DNA from: Sthenelais limicola
Taxonomy: Eukaryota > Annelida > Polychaeta > Phyllodocida > Sigalionidae
Assembly (NCBI GenBank): GCA_942159475.1
Contig: OW804095.1
Location: 62,524,773 to 62,588,772, forward strand
Length of the DNA: 64,000 nucleotides
Direction: 5' to 3'
The notes below the pieces were generated by a model, which was given only the letters and a program-made list of their open reading frames with translations, was not told the DNA's origin and did no database searches. The translations under genes were made by a program, and so were the position numbers. Of this stretch, positions 13,273-25,488 are shown piece by piece (the stretch's first letter is position 1; each line of letters begins with the position of its first letter).

Positions 13273-13402
13273 AAATAATTTCGGCGGCCGAAAAAATAAT
13301 TTCGGCGACAGAAAAAATAATTTTTCGGCCGCAAAAAATAATTTTTCGGCCGCAAAAATTAATCTTTCGGCCGCCGAAATTATTTTTTCGGGGTTTCGAC
13401 CG
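13273..13402. repeat. Right subterminal CGGCCG array
   Basis: Five to six units of the form TTTCGGCCGCAAAAAATAA, spaced about 24 bp, forming the counterpart of the left array just inside the right inverted repeat. Unit order and spacing differ from the left side, which points to independent expansion or contraction after the two ends were established. Confidence 0.85.
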
Positions 13403-13440
13403 AGTTTTGATATGTATGGGTCCCGCTTTCCATAGTCTGG

Positions 13441-15618
13441 TGTATAATGCACAAACAGCGCACCAGAAAGGCCCGAAATGGAGGTTATTAGTACAACAGA
13501 ACCTACTGTTTTATACATTTATATAATATATATAATTGTCAAGCTCGTAATGCGAGGCGTTGAAGAAAACGTAAGTCTTTACAAATTATTATACATGCGC
13601 TTTACGGTGCAAAGAGCTGTTTAAGGTCTAAGAAAATGAGAATGGTACAGTGCATATATATTATTATAATATGACGAGCACAAAATACCCACTCCATGCA
13701 GACAAACAGGATAACTTAGATGGTCACACACCCACACAGAATGATCCGCTGTCGATTGACAAGGATATGGGCCAGAACTTGGGCAATGCAAGAAGCTGGA
13801 GGCGATTACAGCTTATCGTGACATCATTGGCAAAAGAACTCCATGGCTAGGAAATCCAGAAACACTTTGGGATCAAACACCAGAGTGCCAGTCATGACCC
13901 GAAGCTCATGGATCCAAACCATCGAGATCGGCAAGCCATTGCCAATAGAGTAGAGGGATGGCGTGACGCTGATATTTCGCTCCTGGTCACCGGGGGGAAC
14001 GCTGGCATACACCTAGGGGTTGCCCAAAGCTGTCATATCAGAAAGCTCCAAATATAGAAGGTCAAATATGATTAATGTAGGCGTCGTTTATTTGATCTTG
14101 ATTCACACACCAAAATAGGCTTACTTCAAGCAATTTTAAAGTATACACATATACATCTATAACTGCACACAAACGAAATGTTAATTTCCGCCAATTATTT
14201 ATGAATCTTTCCCTTTAAAAATCAGGAACACTTCCCCAGAATATAGAGATTCTGAAGTGATAACCGTACACATATTATAAATTCCTAGCACGTTTTAAAA
14301 AGTAAGAATATTCGACATTGAGAAAGGTTTTCTGTATGTGAGCTAATGCAGTTGTCTTAATTTGGATTGCAACAGGAAATAGCTGCATTGTGTAAAGACA
14401 GAATATGTACATGGGAAGTCACTGGTTAAAAAATATTAAGTCTGGCATGAAATGGCTGAAAGTAATTATAATTCTTTTAAGTCGGTGTTCCAAAACGATT
14501 CTCTCACTCGTATACAAAAGGAATCCAATAATATGTACGGCGTCTCTCGGACAAAAACCAACCCTTTCCTTCTTTACACGCTAAAAGGGAAAAACGCTCC
14601 CAGGAGAAGCTCAGAAGAAGGGAAAGGCAATGAACCCATTGAAATATTATAAACATATTGCATCAGCGGTTCTCAACACACTTTAAAACAAAGCAATCAT
14701 TTGATAGGGCTTCAATCCCTTAAATTTAACGGCCTCGGGAGTTAGGGCCAATGACCCTAGAGCAGCTAGATAAAGAAAGATGGCAGGGATATGCATGAGA
14801 AATACAGGAGGTGGGCACAGGCAGTACCATGTAACATGTCAGCAGGCGCGTTCACACGCTGGCAGTCTATTCCAGCCATCCTTCCTACACTGTCTTGTTT
14901 ATACATTAGGATTACCACCAAGGAGGAAAAGGACGCGTGTCTTATCATATCTCATCAAAACGGCAAGACTAATAACAATACCCGATAATACATAGCAATC
15001 ATTGCAATGCCTATGTGAAATCCCTTACAACACTTTCTATCTCTATATATTCACATAATGTCATGACAAAAAAAATTGTCTTAGCTTCAGGGGCGAGATG
15101 AAGTATGTCTTAGATTAAGCAGGCAGGAAGAATATATTAAAAATTATATGTTCAGATATGAACGTCTACAAGACATAATGGACATCACACAGTGAATATT
15201 GCCTTTCCAACTGGTTTAATTACTGAAATTGCACTGTGCTATTTCCATAATGTAAAGTTCCATTACCTAGGAAAATTGCTTCATTTCCACTTCATTAAGT
15301 CATAACGCATAAGTCTTCAACAATGTTTAATTATTTCAAAGCAATATCTGCCTCCCGTCTACTTCCTGTCAGGAATGTTAATTTCCAGGGAAGAGTAACG
15401 TAATCAATATGTCACACATCCCTGGCCTTCGAGACATTTTATACCATAATTCAATATGGTAGTGTCATATATTTTCCCATGAGTGAATGGCACAGGCAAA
15501 ACAGTGTTCTTAGAATATATCAAAAGTTTATGACTGAAGTTAACACTATAGTGATATTTATTGTATAACCAATAGTTATGCATTATATATTCTGCACATT
15601 TAACAACCTACTCTAAAG
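13441..15618. other. Unassigned non-coding sequence
   Basis: Nothing is recognised. Short open frames such as 13,650-13,850 and 14,452-14,652 (about 66 codons) have no recognisable features. Sequence from about 15,000 on is AT-rich. Confidence 0.5.
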
Positions 15619-15956
15619 CCAAAAAAAATAGGTGTGTTTCCGATTTATCTGGCTGGAAACAAGGTAGGGGGGTGGTAACTTTTTTATTATTATTAGGAAA
15701 CCACCTCCCAGGTACTGAAAAAAAATGTCTATTTTATTACAATAGTTGTTTTAAACAAGGGAGATGTGCTTTTTGAGAGTTCCAAGTTAGGCCAACCTGT
15801 TTTCCTGCTTTTATTAGCTTTTTTTGTCAAAAAATCCAAAAAAAGTAAAGTAGGCCTATGGTAAAAAAAAATCAGGTATGGTCAAACAAATTTTAGGTAG
15901 GGGAAGGTTTTTCTAGGTAGGGGGGGGGGATAAATCGGAAACACACCTATTTTTGG
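15619..15956. mobile_element. 0.34-kb MITE with 26-bp inverted ends
   Basis: AATAGGTGTGTTTCCGATTT near the left end and its reverse complement near the right end (15,929-15,954) are part of a perfect 26-bp inverted repeat, AAAAATAGG through GATTTATC. The arms extend outward through an A run of unequal length into CC (left) and GG (right). The interior is non-coding and carries three AGGTAGGGG-type repeats and poly-A or poly-T runs. No unambiguous target duplication was found; CCTACT occurs a few bases outside both ends but not flush with them. Superfamily unknown. Confidence 0.85.
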
Positions 15957-16016
15957 GGGGGAGGGGGGCCTACTAACCTACATGTCATGCTGCTGCAACA
16001 TTATTCTCCACTGGTT

Positions 16017-16128
16017 GAGCGGACTCTTATACCCAAAGAATGCAGATCCGAATTCCCAGTCCCAATTCTTTAGACTTCTGAGCGGACTCTAACATTTACT
16101 CCAGTCCACTCAGATACCTGAGCGGACT
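16017..16128. repeat. Three spaced copies of GAGCGGACT
   Basis: TTGAGCGGACTCTT, TCTGAGCGGACTCTA and CCTGAGCGGACTTTT have their GAGCGGACT at 16,017, 16,080 and 16,120. Spacing is 63 and 40 bp, so it is not a regular tandem array. It sits between the MITE at 15.6 kb and the tRNA-like segment at 16.2 kb and may belong to a composite repeat. Confidence 0.7.
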
Positions 16129-16194
16129 TTTTAGAATTTGCTCTGACGTAATGGGGCTCATAGAACTGCTTCAACAGAAAAATATTTTTGAATT

Positions 16195-16275
16195 TGGCAA
16201 AGAGGGATTCAAACCTAGTATGGCTAGTCTGTGAGTTGCAGATGGAGTTGAACACTCTACCTGCCTTGTCATCAA
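16195..16275 (-). repeat. Degenerate tRNA-like fragment, possible SINE head
   Basis: On the minus strand GGCAGGTAGAGTGTT resembles the 3' part of an A box with D-arm, and 37 nt further on GGTTTGAATCCC matches the B-box/T-loop consensus closely. The spacing suits a tRNA with a long variable arm or a tRNA-derived SINE. The acceptor and anticodon stems do not pair well, so this is not an intact tRNA gene. No body or tail region of a SINE could be delimited. Confidence 0.4.
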
Positions 16276-17138
16276 CACTGACTTGAAAAACTGTATGAAA
16301 ACAATCACCAGAGATCATAATTCCTTGGTGGTGTATGTATCCACTAACATATAAATAATCAACCCCTGTGAATGAAACAGGTGTTAAAACCTAGAACAGG
16401 TTTATGAGCTGAAACCTCCGAATCCCACTGTACCCCATCATGTATAAGTAGGTGTAGGCACAGTGATGGTATGAGCCAAGGCAGATGTGTATCAAGTATC
16501 AAATATAGGTTCCATATATTTATACTCAAATTGTAGATAAATAATCATGTAGGTGGTGTGCCACCTACCTAGTATCATTAAGGTTCAAATCAAATAAATC
16601 TATACGTATGTATGTGACCATATTATACACTTATTGATGTACTCTTTGACTGTATTAAAACTGCGCTTTTATTAGAGGAGTAACGATCTCGTGCCACATC
16701 GCAAACTTGGGGCAACAGCAAACAACACTAATACAATAAATGCAGAATAGAGTTAACTAAACAGAAAGATACATTGCAACTAACTTTTCATAACACCAAA
16801 ACCCATCCTATTAGTTCCTCTCTTTCACCAGTAACCTTAAAACTGCATTCGCAGCACTATCGGCAATTAAATCTGTCCGGATTCATTTTGGGATTGTGGA
16901 CAATGGCTGAATGACTGTTTGCTTTTTCAACTAATACTCAACCAGGAATCGGCAGGTCGCCCAGCTTTGCTCCATCTCCCATTCTAGTTCAAGCTGTGAT
17001 TGGTTTCTTTAGACCTATAATTGGTGCAGGTCATTATCACACAAAACTACAAACCTTACATTTAGTACTTTCTTTGCTTATTGTAACGGCTCATTTGCCT
17101 ACCTTTGGGGGAGTTCACTACTTCACTAGTTCACAACT

Positions 17139-17194
17139 TATGTATGTATGTATGTATGTATGTATGTATGTATGTATACATGTATGTATGTATA
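17139..17194. repeat. (TATG)n microsatellite
   Basis: About ten perfect TATG units followed by imperfect TATG/TACA units and then a GT-rich stretch. The Val-Cys-Met repeat seen in one frame is an artefact of this tract. Confidence 0.96.
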
Positions 17195-17719
17195 CGTGTG
17201 TGGGTGTGGTGGTATATATGTAACCCCAAAGTTAAAAGAATTTTAAAACAATGGTCAGCTCCAAAGTGAGAAAATATTATATCCTTATGAAGGAATTTGA
17301 AGGTGATTCAGCAAATGCATGGCATCGAAGAATTTTGGTGAAAGCTGAGTGTTTGCTTTTTCATGCACTAAATGTAGATGGAATCTTTTAATATTATATC
17401 ATAATGACATTTATTTGGGTATGGTTGGACTAAGAAGCAGAAATCATATATATTCCAGCCATGATCAGCTGAGGATGTATTTTTCAAATGACCACACTTT
17501 TTCGTTAGATTCAGGTGTATAATATCATTTTAAGATATGTAAATATGAAGGTATCCACGAATCGGGTGATGAAAAACCATCAAGTTCCTTTTTTTCGGGA
17601 AAGAGCAAAAAGTGCAGCAATACAGAACAAAATATAGGATAGACCTTTCAGAATATAAATCATGACTCTGTACTATGATAATGAACCAGCTTCTTAATAA
17701 GCCTCAATCGGTTCCATTA

Positions 17720-18110
17720 GCCGCGTTTCTTTCAGAAGCAGTGGCGGGTCATTTGGAAACACTTCGATAACTAATGCCGCCTTTGACAGGAAGTCGTTGG
17801 TCCATTTCCGCCGCCGACTTCCGATGGAGGCGAGCGCCCCCTGCTTAGCTTGACACGAGTTAGGCGGAGTGAGACATGACCCCGAGCTGCCAATAGGCCC
17901 CGTTTTTACAGCGCCACCTCCTTAGCGGCCAATAGGCGAACATTACCAGTCTGTTATTTACATAAACGATCAATTTGTTGATGTCCAACAGAACTGCATG
18001 TGGTCTTTGTCAAACTAGTGAGAATCTGGAATCAGGTCCATGTTTCTATTGCCACTTTGCCACAGCTACTCCGCCTCTTGCTCCGCTACTAACAACTTCC
18101 CGCAACAGGA
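17720..18110. promoter_or_regulatory. GC-rich patch with paired CCAAT and CTCF-like motifs
   Basis: This stretch is clearly richer in G, C and CpG than the surrounding DNA. It contains two CCAATAGGC motifs at 17,890-17,898 and 17,929-17,937, both NF-Y-type CCAAT cores. It also contains two minus-strand matches to the vertebrate CTCF core, at 17,834-17,847 (12 of 14 positions) and 17,911-17,924 (11 of 14). The two CTCF-like sites share AGCGCC-CCT-CTTAGC, so they may be local duplicates. No TATA box or clear initiator was identified. A promoter or other regulatory element of an unseen transcript is a reasonable guess; an E-box (CACGTG) follows near 18,152. The downstream open frame 18,128-18,439 is not recognisable. 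Confidence 0.35.
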
Positions 18111-19479
18111 ATATCTATTGATATACTGTGGGCACATCGCTGGAACTTAAAGCACGTGCTTCCCTTACTGCTCTAGACGTAGGACCAGCGCTTCCGACAG
18201 CATGCGATTTTTGTGACGGCCTTCCGAGGTTGCTGACGGAGGGTCATTTATCTTTGCAGCAGTTTGTTGTAAGGAGTGCATCAGGATTTTTTACCTCTTT
18301 TCAGTCGCCGAGGGAGGTTGCCTGTCCAAAGTGCTATCCTCTAGGGGCTATTTGTTTACCCATATCTAGAAAAAGATATATAGTCCAAGTGGGAGCTAAT
18401 CATAGGCACTTGGTAGGACTCAGCATGTTTGGAAACTAGAAAGGTTAATAACCGCTTCTATATTATGGGTCATATAGCGCTTTTGGCCCAATTGGGTGAT
18501 ATATAATGTAAAATAGCTCGACTTAAAGTTGCAACATAACACCGATCTGCTGATGAGATAACATACTTTAATGCGCTGAGAAATATGAAAAAGTCCACAA
18601 TAGATTGGCTGTATGGTAAAAGGTAAGAAAAGTGTAGCTTATAATATATCACATACGCTCCGTGCTAACGATCGATATAACTAAATTGCAAAAGGTTAAA
18701 TCGCATATTCCAATTCTGAACTAAAGATCTGGAAAGGAAAGTTGTTTGATAGGAGAGTGTTAGATACCATATTCAGTATATAAAAAATATTTAAAACAAC
18801 TTTAATGGCGTCTAAACAAGCATAACATTCTAAGAATGATTCTGCTTCGAATAAACCTGATTGATGCTATTTCGGAAGGCACTAGTCGAGAAAACATCAA
18901 CTAATGAAGTTTTCAGTACCATCTAACTGTCATTTTCTCGGATGTGGCCATTCAAGCGTAGTACCACCTCATATCTCCCGACGATTTCCAGAATATTAAA
19001 CGCAGAATAATCAAATCTTGATGCAGTCTTCAAAACGACAGAAGTGGAGTAAAAGCCATTGAAGCTTATCCTATTTACACACGTAACGACGCTGATATCC
19101 ATCATGTTCACAATAAGAGAAGAACTAGAAATGCTGATTCGCATTATTTAATTTTAGGAGTTTAACCAAGATTGTGTTGATTGTCTAATGATTTGAAGGA
19201 GGTCGATGTGTTTTCCGGGCATGCATGAGAAGAGATATGTTGTTTTGCTTGTGCTATTATGTAAATTGTATGAGAATTTGATTGTATGAGATTTAGCTGT
19301 AAATCATGCAAGTATAACCAATGCATCAATTTCTAAACGCCAGGAAATTTCGCCCTGACGCCGTAAAGAGACTAGATAAAAAATATTTTCATATGTTTAT
19401 ATTGTATGAAAGTCCATCTCATTGTAGTGTCAATTGGTGTTTTGTCCAACCCGTTCCGTGATCATTAAGCCTAATAATA

Positions 19480-19624
19480 GATGTAAGGGGAATATATTGT
19501 TGACAACGGTACTCTCATTTAAATACATGTATATATAGCAAACGCAAAATCCCTTACATCCGTCTAAAATTGTTAAAACTATGCTTTATCGATCCTATTC
19601 GAAGATAAATTATTAACAATTTTA
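19480..19624. repeat. Two adjacent inverted repeats
   Basis: GATGTAAGGG (19,480-19,489) pairs with CCCTTACATC (19,551-19,560). Immediately after, TAAAATTGTTAA (19,565-19,576) pairs with TTAACAATTTTA (19,613-19,624) around a 36-nt loop. Stems of 10 and 12 bp are short, and neither hairpin has a microRNA-like arm. They may be remnants of a decayed foldback element or chance. Confidence 0.5.
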
Positions 19625-22600
19625 CTTTCATGGTGCACAAAAAGTAGCAATAACATCATTAGGTCCCATAAAGTGCAATATGATGGACTACCGACGACAA
19701 ATCGGTGCTTTACCTAAGACTAGGTAGGAAATCAATGAACCACCTGACCTACATATCACATTTTAGTGAGGCCAATTTGGGGCTATAATTGCTATAAATG
19801 TCAAAGTGGGTTTCCCCACCACACACCTCCATTCTCCAGATGGACTTTTATTAAGCCCTACTCGTCTGAAATGGTTTGGTAGATATAGCTCGGAGCCACT
19901 CAGTTCCCTTGCTCCCGCGTGCGGAAATAGTGGGTCACGTATCCAAAGGTCGGGGTATGGATGCACCTCCATGGCACGCCTAGAGTGTATTACCTGCCAT
20001 CTACATTCATGGCCAAGGATAAACCGCAGCCCCCAATTCGTATCAAAAGCCAGCGGCTGCGACCGTTTGTCTTGGGATTGCTTCCACCCGATTCAACAAC
20101 CAATATCCTCTCGACAGAGGCCTAACTCAGCTACTATCTACACTTCATGGCTTAAGCCTCTGTGTCATGATAGCACTTGCCCTCCCCACTACCATTATCA
20201 GCCACTCATGGACAGGTACTACACAGGTTTTTGCTCTGACATTTTCTACACAGATATAATCCGAAGAGGGGTCAGGACTATGTTCTCTCACAACTGAGTG
20301 TAATTGAGGTCTATTCTATAGGGGTTAAAAGACGGGATAAATCCATCAATACATGTTTCCCCGGCACTAATGACCTTTCCAAGTCCCTATGGCTGGGGAA
20401 AGGTCAAAGCTAAGTTAACCAATGTCATAGCCTGTAGGGTAAGTCTGGAAACAAAGCTTCTGACAATCGTTGTTGCTGGGAATTTTCTAAGAATGGCACC
20501 ATTTGGTTACCTGAGAAGAGACGCTGACTGGAGGTCCTCCCATCACATCTAGACCCAAAGGAAACGTTGTCACAATAAAGTGTCAAATGCCATGACCCAC
20601 GAACTTTAGCACAGTGCGACAAGCCCGGTGGACGGATGAAAGTATCAGGAGATGGTACAAAAGCTTCAAAGAAGGTTTCCTTCAACGGTCTAGATAAGGA
20701 GCAACCCCTTTCAATACCATCCAGTTTGATTACATTCGATGATTACGGCAACACCTTCTTTATACAAAGGGACCCAACGTATTACTTTCTCTGACAAGCA
20801 GACATGATTCACAGCATTGTGACGAAAATGCATAACTTGGGATTTATCGTCAATCCACATTCATATAGCCAACGAACAAGGATACTCTCCATATACTACT
20901 AACCGACAACCGCATGCCAACTCTCAGGCTAAGGAGTCACATCTCTGTATTTTACTTTTGAAATGAATTGTTTTACGGGCCGGTGACCTCCTAAGATAAT
21001 GTTCGTATTTGAGGGAACAAAATAGGACTAGGCACTCAGGTCATTGTAAAAAGCTTATAAAAACATAGGGCCTGTGGGAAAGAGCATTTCATATGCAGTA
21101 TGGCAGCGTATTAAGGGAACGAAGCAAGTATTTAAATGTATTTGAAAAATGGAGATTAAGTTACAATTCCTTTACTCTCCTATTTATATTTACAGCCGTC
21201 CTTCCCACAAACGTTTCTTTCCCGAATGTTTACGATTTCCCTCGGGGTATTGTAAACATAGCTCACTCTTTTCGGAAAGGCAGGCCACAATTATAGACGA
21301 AAATAAAACTTTAGCATCCAAAACACAGGCAGTGTGTAAAAAAGCGTCAGTTTGACAATTGACGAGAAAAGGGAGATTTCAAATTCCATGTCACTCGGAT
21401 ATCGCACTTATTTCCGATCTTTTCATGCCGTTGCCATGGATACAAAGAACAATTAGTGTGGGGAGGCGGTTACTGCTAATGAAGAATGACCTTCAACACA
21501 ACATGTAATATCAATCATTGACCGTGGGAATCGTCCTACGTGTTGCTAAGGGTCAAGTGCACGGAATCCAGTTCGACAAAGGCCAAGAGGGTCCAGAGCA
21601 AACAAGGGGACAACTAGGGAATTGTTTTAGTAGATAAGAAAAGGTTCCCCCTCCTTGCATTTTCGAGCCTTGCAACAACCTATTTTTTTCTTCTGATAAA
21701 GCCTCAGACCCAGGAAAATTATAAGCATTATTATATAAACCCTCCACGCCATAATATATTGTCACTACCCACGTCAAAAAAACATATTTTCAGTGTAAAA
21801 TCCGAGTATCATGATTTTAAAAACAAAAGATTCACAGATGGTAGTTGGGCACGGTCGTCTCATTTAGTGACATCCTGTTGTGTTTTGATGATAATATCAA
21901 GTTATGTTTTATACATTGACATAACCTAAATATACTAGCAAATGTAAACACTCCATGAGAGATCAAGTCGCACAGTTGTCCATCAATTTTAAAGGCCACT
22001 TACAATGGTCTTATTCTGCCCAACCACTTTTGATTCTATTACTTGGCAGGTGTTCATTCTAACAGGCACGAACACAAAAAGGTAATCTTTCGCGGGCCCA
22101 ATCAAAATAAAGCATCATTACAATGGTACTTTTATCGCCATTTGCAAATTAAACATGCATGATGATATTAGGAATAAGAACCAGTTAATATTTCATTGGA
22201 AATGATTCGCATGACATGCAAACCGACCGAAACATGAAAAAGAGCAGACCATTTTCCTGTCCTTTTCTCATTTGAGCGATAATTAAGGGATCTTTTCATC
22301 GATGGTTGCCTCACAATCCTTTTCGAAGTATTTCTATCTCATGAACATATCTGTACAAATAAACTATAGAGAGATGGTTTCTCCAACGCCAATTACAGCA
22401 CCAAATTCCACAGATATATCCTTTTATCAATAAATAAAAAGGCTCCTTCCTCACCAGATATCTTAGGTTTGCGACAAGGGAACATGGGAACTCTTCCCTG
22501 GGTGGCCTCTTCAAAAGGAAACGACACCATTAACATCATTAATTCGGAAAGGACCTTGCTGGTTTATGCATGAAAATGTGTACACACCCATGTACCTAAA

Positions 22601-22862
22601 AGCCATGCCTTGGTGGCGAGCGTGTACATTTGCCCTCATGAATCTATCGCAGGCCTTTAACTGGTTACCCTAGCGTGCATAACATCCTTGGTTTGTAGCC
22701 TGGGTAAATAGGATCTATCTAAATAACCCTATGGATATTATTTTTCTTATTTGTATATTCCACCTGGTCCCCTACACAATCCCGGAGTAGTATACTTCTG
22801 TTCTAACTATAGTTGTAAGGGAAAACGCTAGGGGGTTCTGTATACCGGTACCTATACTTTCC

Positions 22863-22908
22863 GAATATTAGCAATGGGTATTTGTGAATATTAGCAATGG
22901 TTATGTAA
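22863..22908. repeat. 23-bp tandem duplication
   Basis: Two adjacent units beginning GAATATTAGCAATGG at 22,863 and 22,886; the first 15 bases are identical and the rest diverges. Simple local duplication. Confidence 0.8.
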
Positions 22909-23517
22909 CGTGCATAGGGCCACAGGCAGTCATACACACGGTGAATACATGATAACGTATGAATGAGAAGCACATTATATCTCCATCTAATCCTAGCGTC
23001 TACAGGTTACTCAATACTCAATAAGGCCACCATGTTATTTAGGGCCGAAATATCCATACACATGTCTTCAAAGACAGAGGAGAGGGATGCACGCATAAAA
23101 ATCCCATCATACATAATTGAGTATGTATTGGCATATATTCATGCAACCTAGCAAGTTGCAGAATAATTATTCGAGCTATTTTGACCACCGTTTCCGCGGC
23201 AATGAAATAAACCTTTCCAGATGACCAAGACAGACCATGCAGGAAGAAAGCCACGGGTTCGATTGGGATTAGTGACACGGAGAATTGTACTAACAGTCTC
23301 TTGTCCAACAGACACGATCCGAATTTTAGATGTGACAGAATATTGACGGATGCGGTCCGTGGTGGGTCTGCAATTCAACTAATTTGTTTCGTACCATTCC
23401 GCTGGGGCAGAAGGTTGAGATGGAACACCGGGGCGACGACTAAATAGTACCAGTTATGGATATTCAAGCATTTCTTGTTTCGAGTGACCATTAATTCGCA
23501 TCGAGTGTTGAACGCCG

Positions 23518-23606
23518 GGGGCGGGGGAGTGGCAGTCTCGCGACTTACCGTGGCTCTGATTTGTCACGAGAACGGGTTTTGGCGCCTCCGGGATCTAATC
23601 CCAGGC
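23518..23606 (+). repeat. Weak tRNA-like segment
   Basis: CGGGGGAGTGGCAG near 23,522 resembles an A box, and GGGATCTAATCCC at 23,590-23,602 resembles a B box (9 of 11 consensus positions) with a symmetric T-loop-like hairpin. The spacing of about 56 nt is longer than in a normal tRNA but seen in tRNA-derived SINEs. Other stems were not found. It may be a decayed SINE promoter or chance. Confidence 0.25.
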
Positions 23607-25488
23607 ATGTTGGGCGAGTTTAGCAAACGATTGAAAAAAGTGTTCCCGTCTGCTTTTGACCGCACTCCGCATACATCTACGCTGGGATATTTTAGGTGAC
23701 CGTTAGGAAACAGGCTCCAAGTGGTTAAAAGCACAGTGCTGCTCTTTTAGTTCCCCTTGCCCATTCTCCTCTTCTTTAAAGCCTCTCCTCTTCCACTTCA
23801 CCCTGGCCCTTTGGACCCTGTGCCCCGCGGATGAAAAAAGCCCATTCGTAGGAGTTGGTAAATGGACATATTCGATAAATATCGAACACTGCTTCTTCCT
23901 ATAACCTGCAGGAAGGCTACTAATCGAAACCTGCTTGGGGTGGTAAAATTACATCTCCCGTCAAACGCTTACCATGTCGCTATTTTCTATTACAGATGCA
24001 AAATACCAAGCTGTTGGTGGCGTGATTGACATTTAAGCACAGTATAGTTCTTGGTGTGAGCGTTATTCACCCACTGTGAGGATGAGAATGTTCATTTATA
24101 ATGACTCGATCTTCGTTGCCTAACGCTCAAGGATACGTGGGTAATGACCCATTGGAATAGTTTGATTGTCTCGCGATACCAAAGTGAGGAAAAATAATCG
24201 CCCCGACCTGCAAAGGATCGAGGGATAAGGAAGCAAAAAAACTTTTTTGATTTATATCAAGATTGGTGTGTGATTTCATCAGGTCTTGTGTTAGAGAATT
24301 CTCTGCACGTCCAATCCGATCTGTCTACCGGTGGCTGCCAGTCGCCGTCCGCCTCAGCGCCCAGTAATACAGCGCCATAACGCACCACTGCCTTCCATCG
24401 ACTACACAGGCCCGACACAAGTCCCCGAATATCGCCCCCGGAAGCCCACTAATATGGGCCAGATTGTAGCGGGATCAGCCCCCTTCATACACTTCCTTAT
24501 CTGCCTACTTGAACCGGCAAACTAACTGGAAATCTCTATTCATCATTTCAAAACAGCTCTTGATCCAAATCCCCGCCGATCTTTACGAGGGTGTTAGTCA
24601 GTATCGCACCTCTTGAGCAATCGTCACGCTCTATATTTCCAAACTCTGCCCCTCATACTCTCCCAGAAGAGAGGGATGCTTCCCCATATGGAAAGGTTGC
24701 AAATTATAGACCTAGACGGCGGCAGAGAAATGATGAATATACGGGATAGTATTTAGCAGACCGGGCAAGGGTGTTAAGACTGTCTCCGACGGTAACAGTT
24801 GTTGGTTATTTATTGGCAATTTGCTACAGTGATCGGACGTGGCATAAACCCTCGACCATGGTCACATTGTTTATACTCGAGTATTCTCTATAACGCCACC
24901 GAACCGTCTCCACCTGGTTTTGGGAGGTTGTTGCAGCTAGTATTATTTAAATAAGGGATTGTATATTCAATCCACACTCAATGACCACTTTATACCAGTT
25001 TTGTCTCCCTGTTCGTACGAACTTGATTTAAGTTGCAGGCTCTGCGAATGGGAGGAGATGCCACTAGAGAGGTCTGTGGACATGACACCCCATAGCGGCT
25101 ATATCCTATGGATAAAACTTTAACATGTACAATTCCCAATGCCGAGAATAAATATACACAGACTGTAGCACAATAAATGTCCCAATGCAATAGTCTAGCC
25201 GCGAGGTCTCCTAAGGCGCATATCATCACCCTAGCCTGTTATAATGGCCCTTGAGAGATCCACATGCATGGACATTATTTATAAGCAGTCAGGTAGGGAA
25301 GAATAGAGGCACAATGGAGGGAAATTATCTGGGCACACAGCACGATTGAAAAGCAATCTAGTTCAAAGTTTTTATTCTTTCACACATGTGCGATCAGGAT
25401 TAATACATTATTGATCTATAAACAAGGATTCAGGGATAATATTGCATATGTTATTACATACTGTTTTATCAACTATAAGAATCTGTAA

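Larger units (their letters stand above)
11321..13434. mobile_element. 2.1-kb non-autonomous DNA transposon with 6-bp TSD
   Basis: The ends are perfect 28-bp inverted repeats, at 11,321-11,348 (starts TATGGAAAGCGGGACC) and 13,407-13,434. They are flanked on both sides by GTCTGG (11,315-11,320 and 13,435-13,440), read as a 6-bp target-site duplication. Inside each end lies an array of CGGCCG-rich, poly-A/T-containing units. The middle holds a 210-bp tandem duplication and a TATG-rich array. No frame in it encodes anything like a transposase; the longest open frames are products of the TATG array. This is a structurally complete but non-autonomous element. I do not assign a superfamily, because the TSD length could also be read as TA if the flanking match is coincidental. 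Confidence 0.88.
18111..25488. other. Unassigned sequence with small repeats
   Basis: No supported gene. The 163-codon frame at 19,806-20,297 (plus) is the longest here but has no recognisable domain and is rich in Pro, Ser, His and Cys without pattern. The interval includes two inverted repeats near 19.5 kb, a 23-bp tandem duplication at 22.9 kb and a weak tRNA-like segment at 23.5 kb, each listed separately. Confidence 0.5.

Noticed and set aside
18128..18439. 103-codon frame downstream of the GC-rich island, with a TTTTCAG-like acceptor at about 18,300
   Set aside because: Tempting because of its position after a promoter-like patch and a CPKC motif, but one CxxC alone is not a domain and no other exon could be placed.
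19806..20297. 163-codon open frame, plus strand
   Set aside because: Rich in Pro, Ser, His and Cys with no periodic or domain-like pattern, and an overlapping minus-strand frame of 70 codons. Not recognisable.
23251..23266. GGGTTCGATT, a B-box-like string
   Set aside because: No pairing CC on the 3' side and no A box at a sensible distance upstream.
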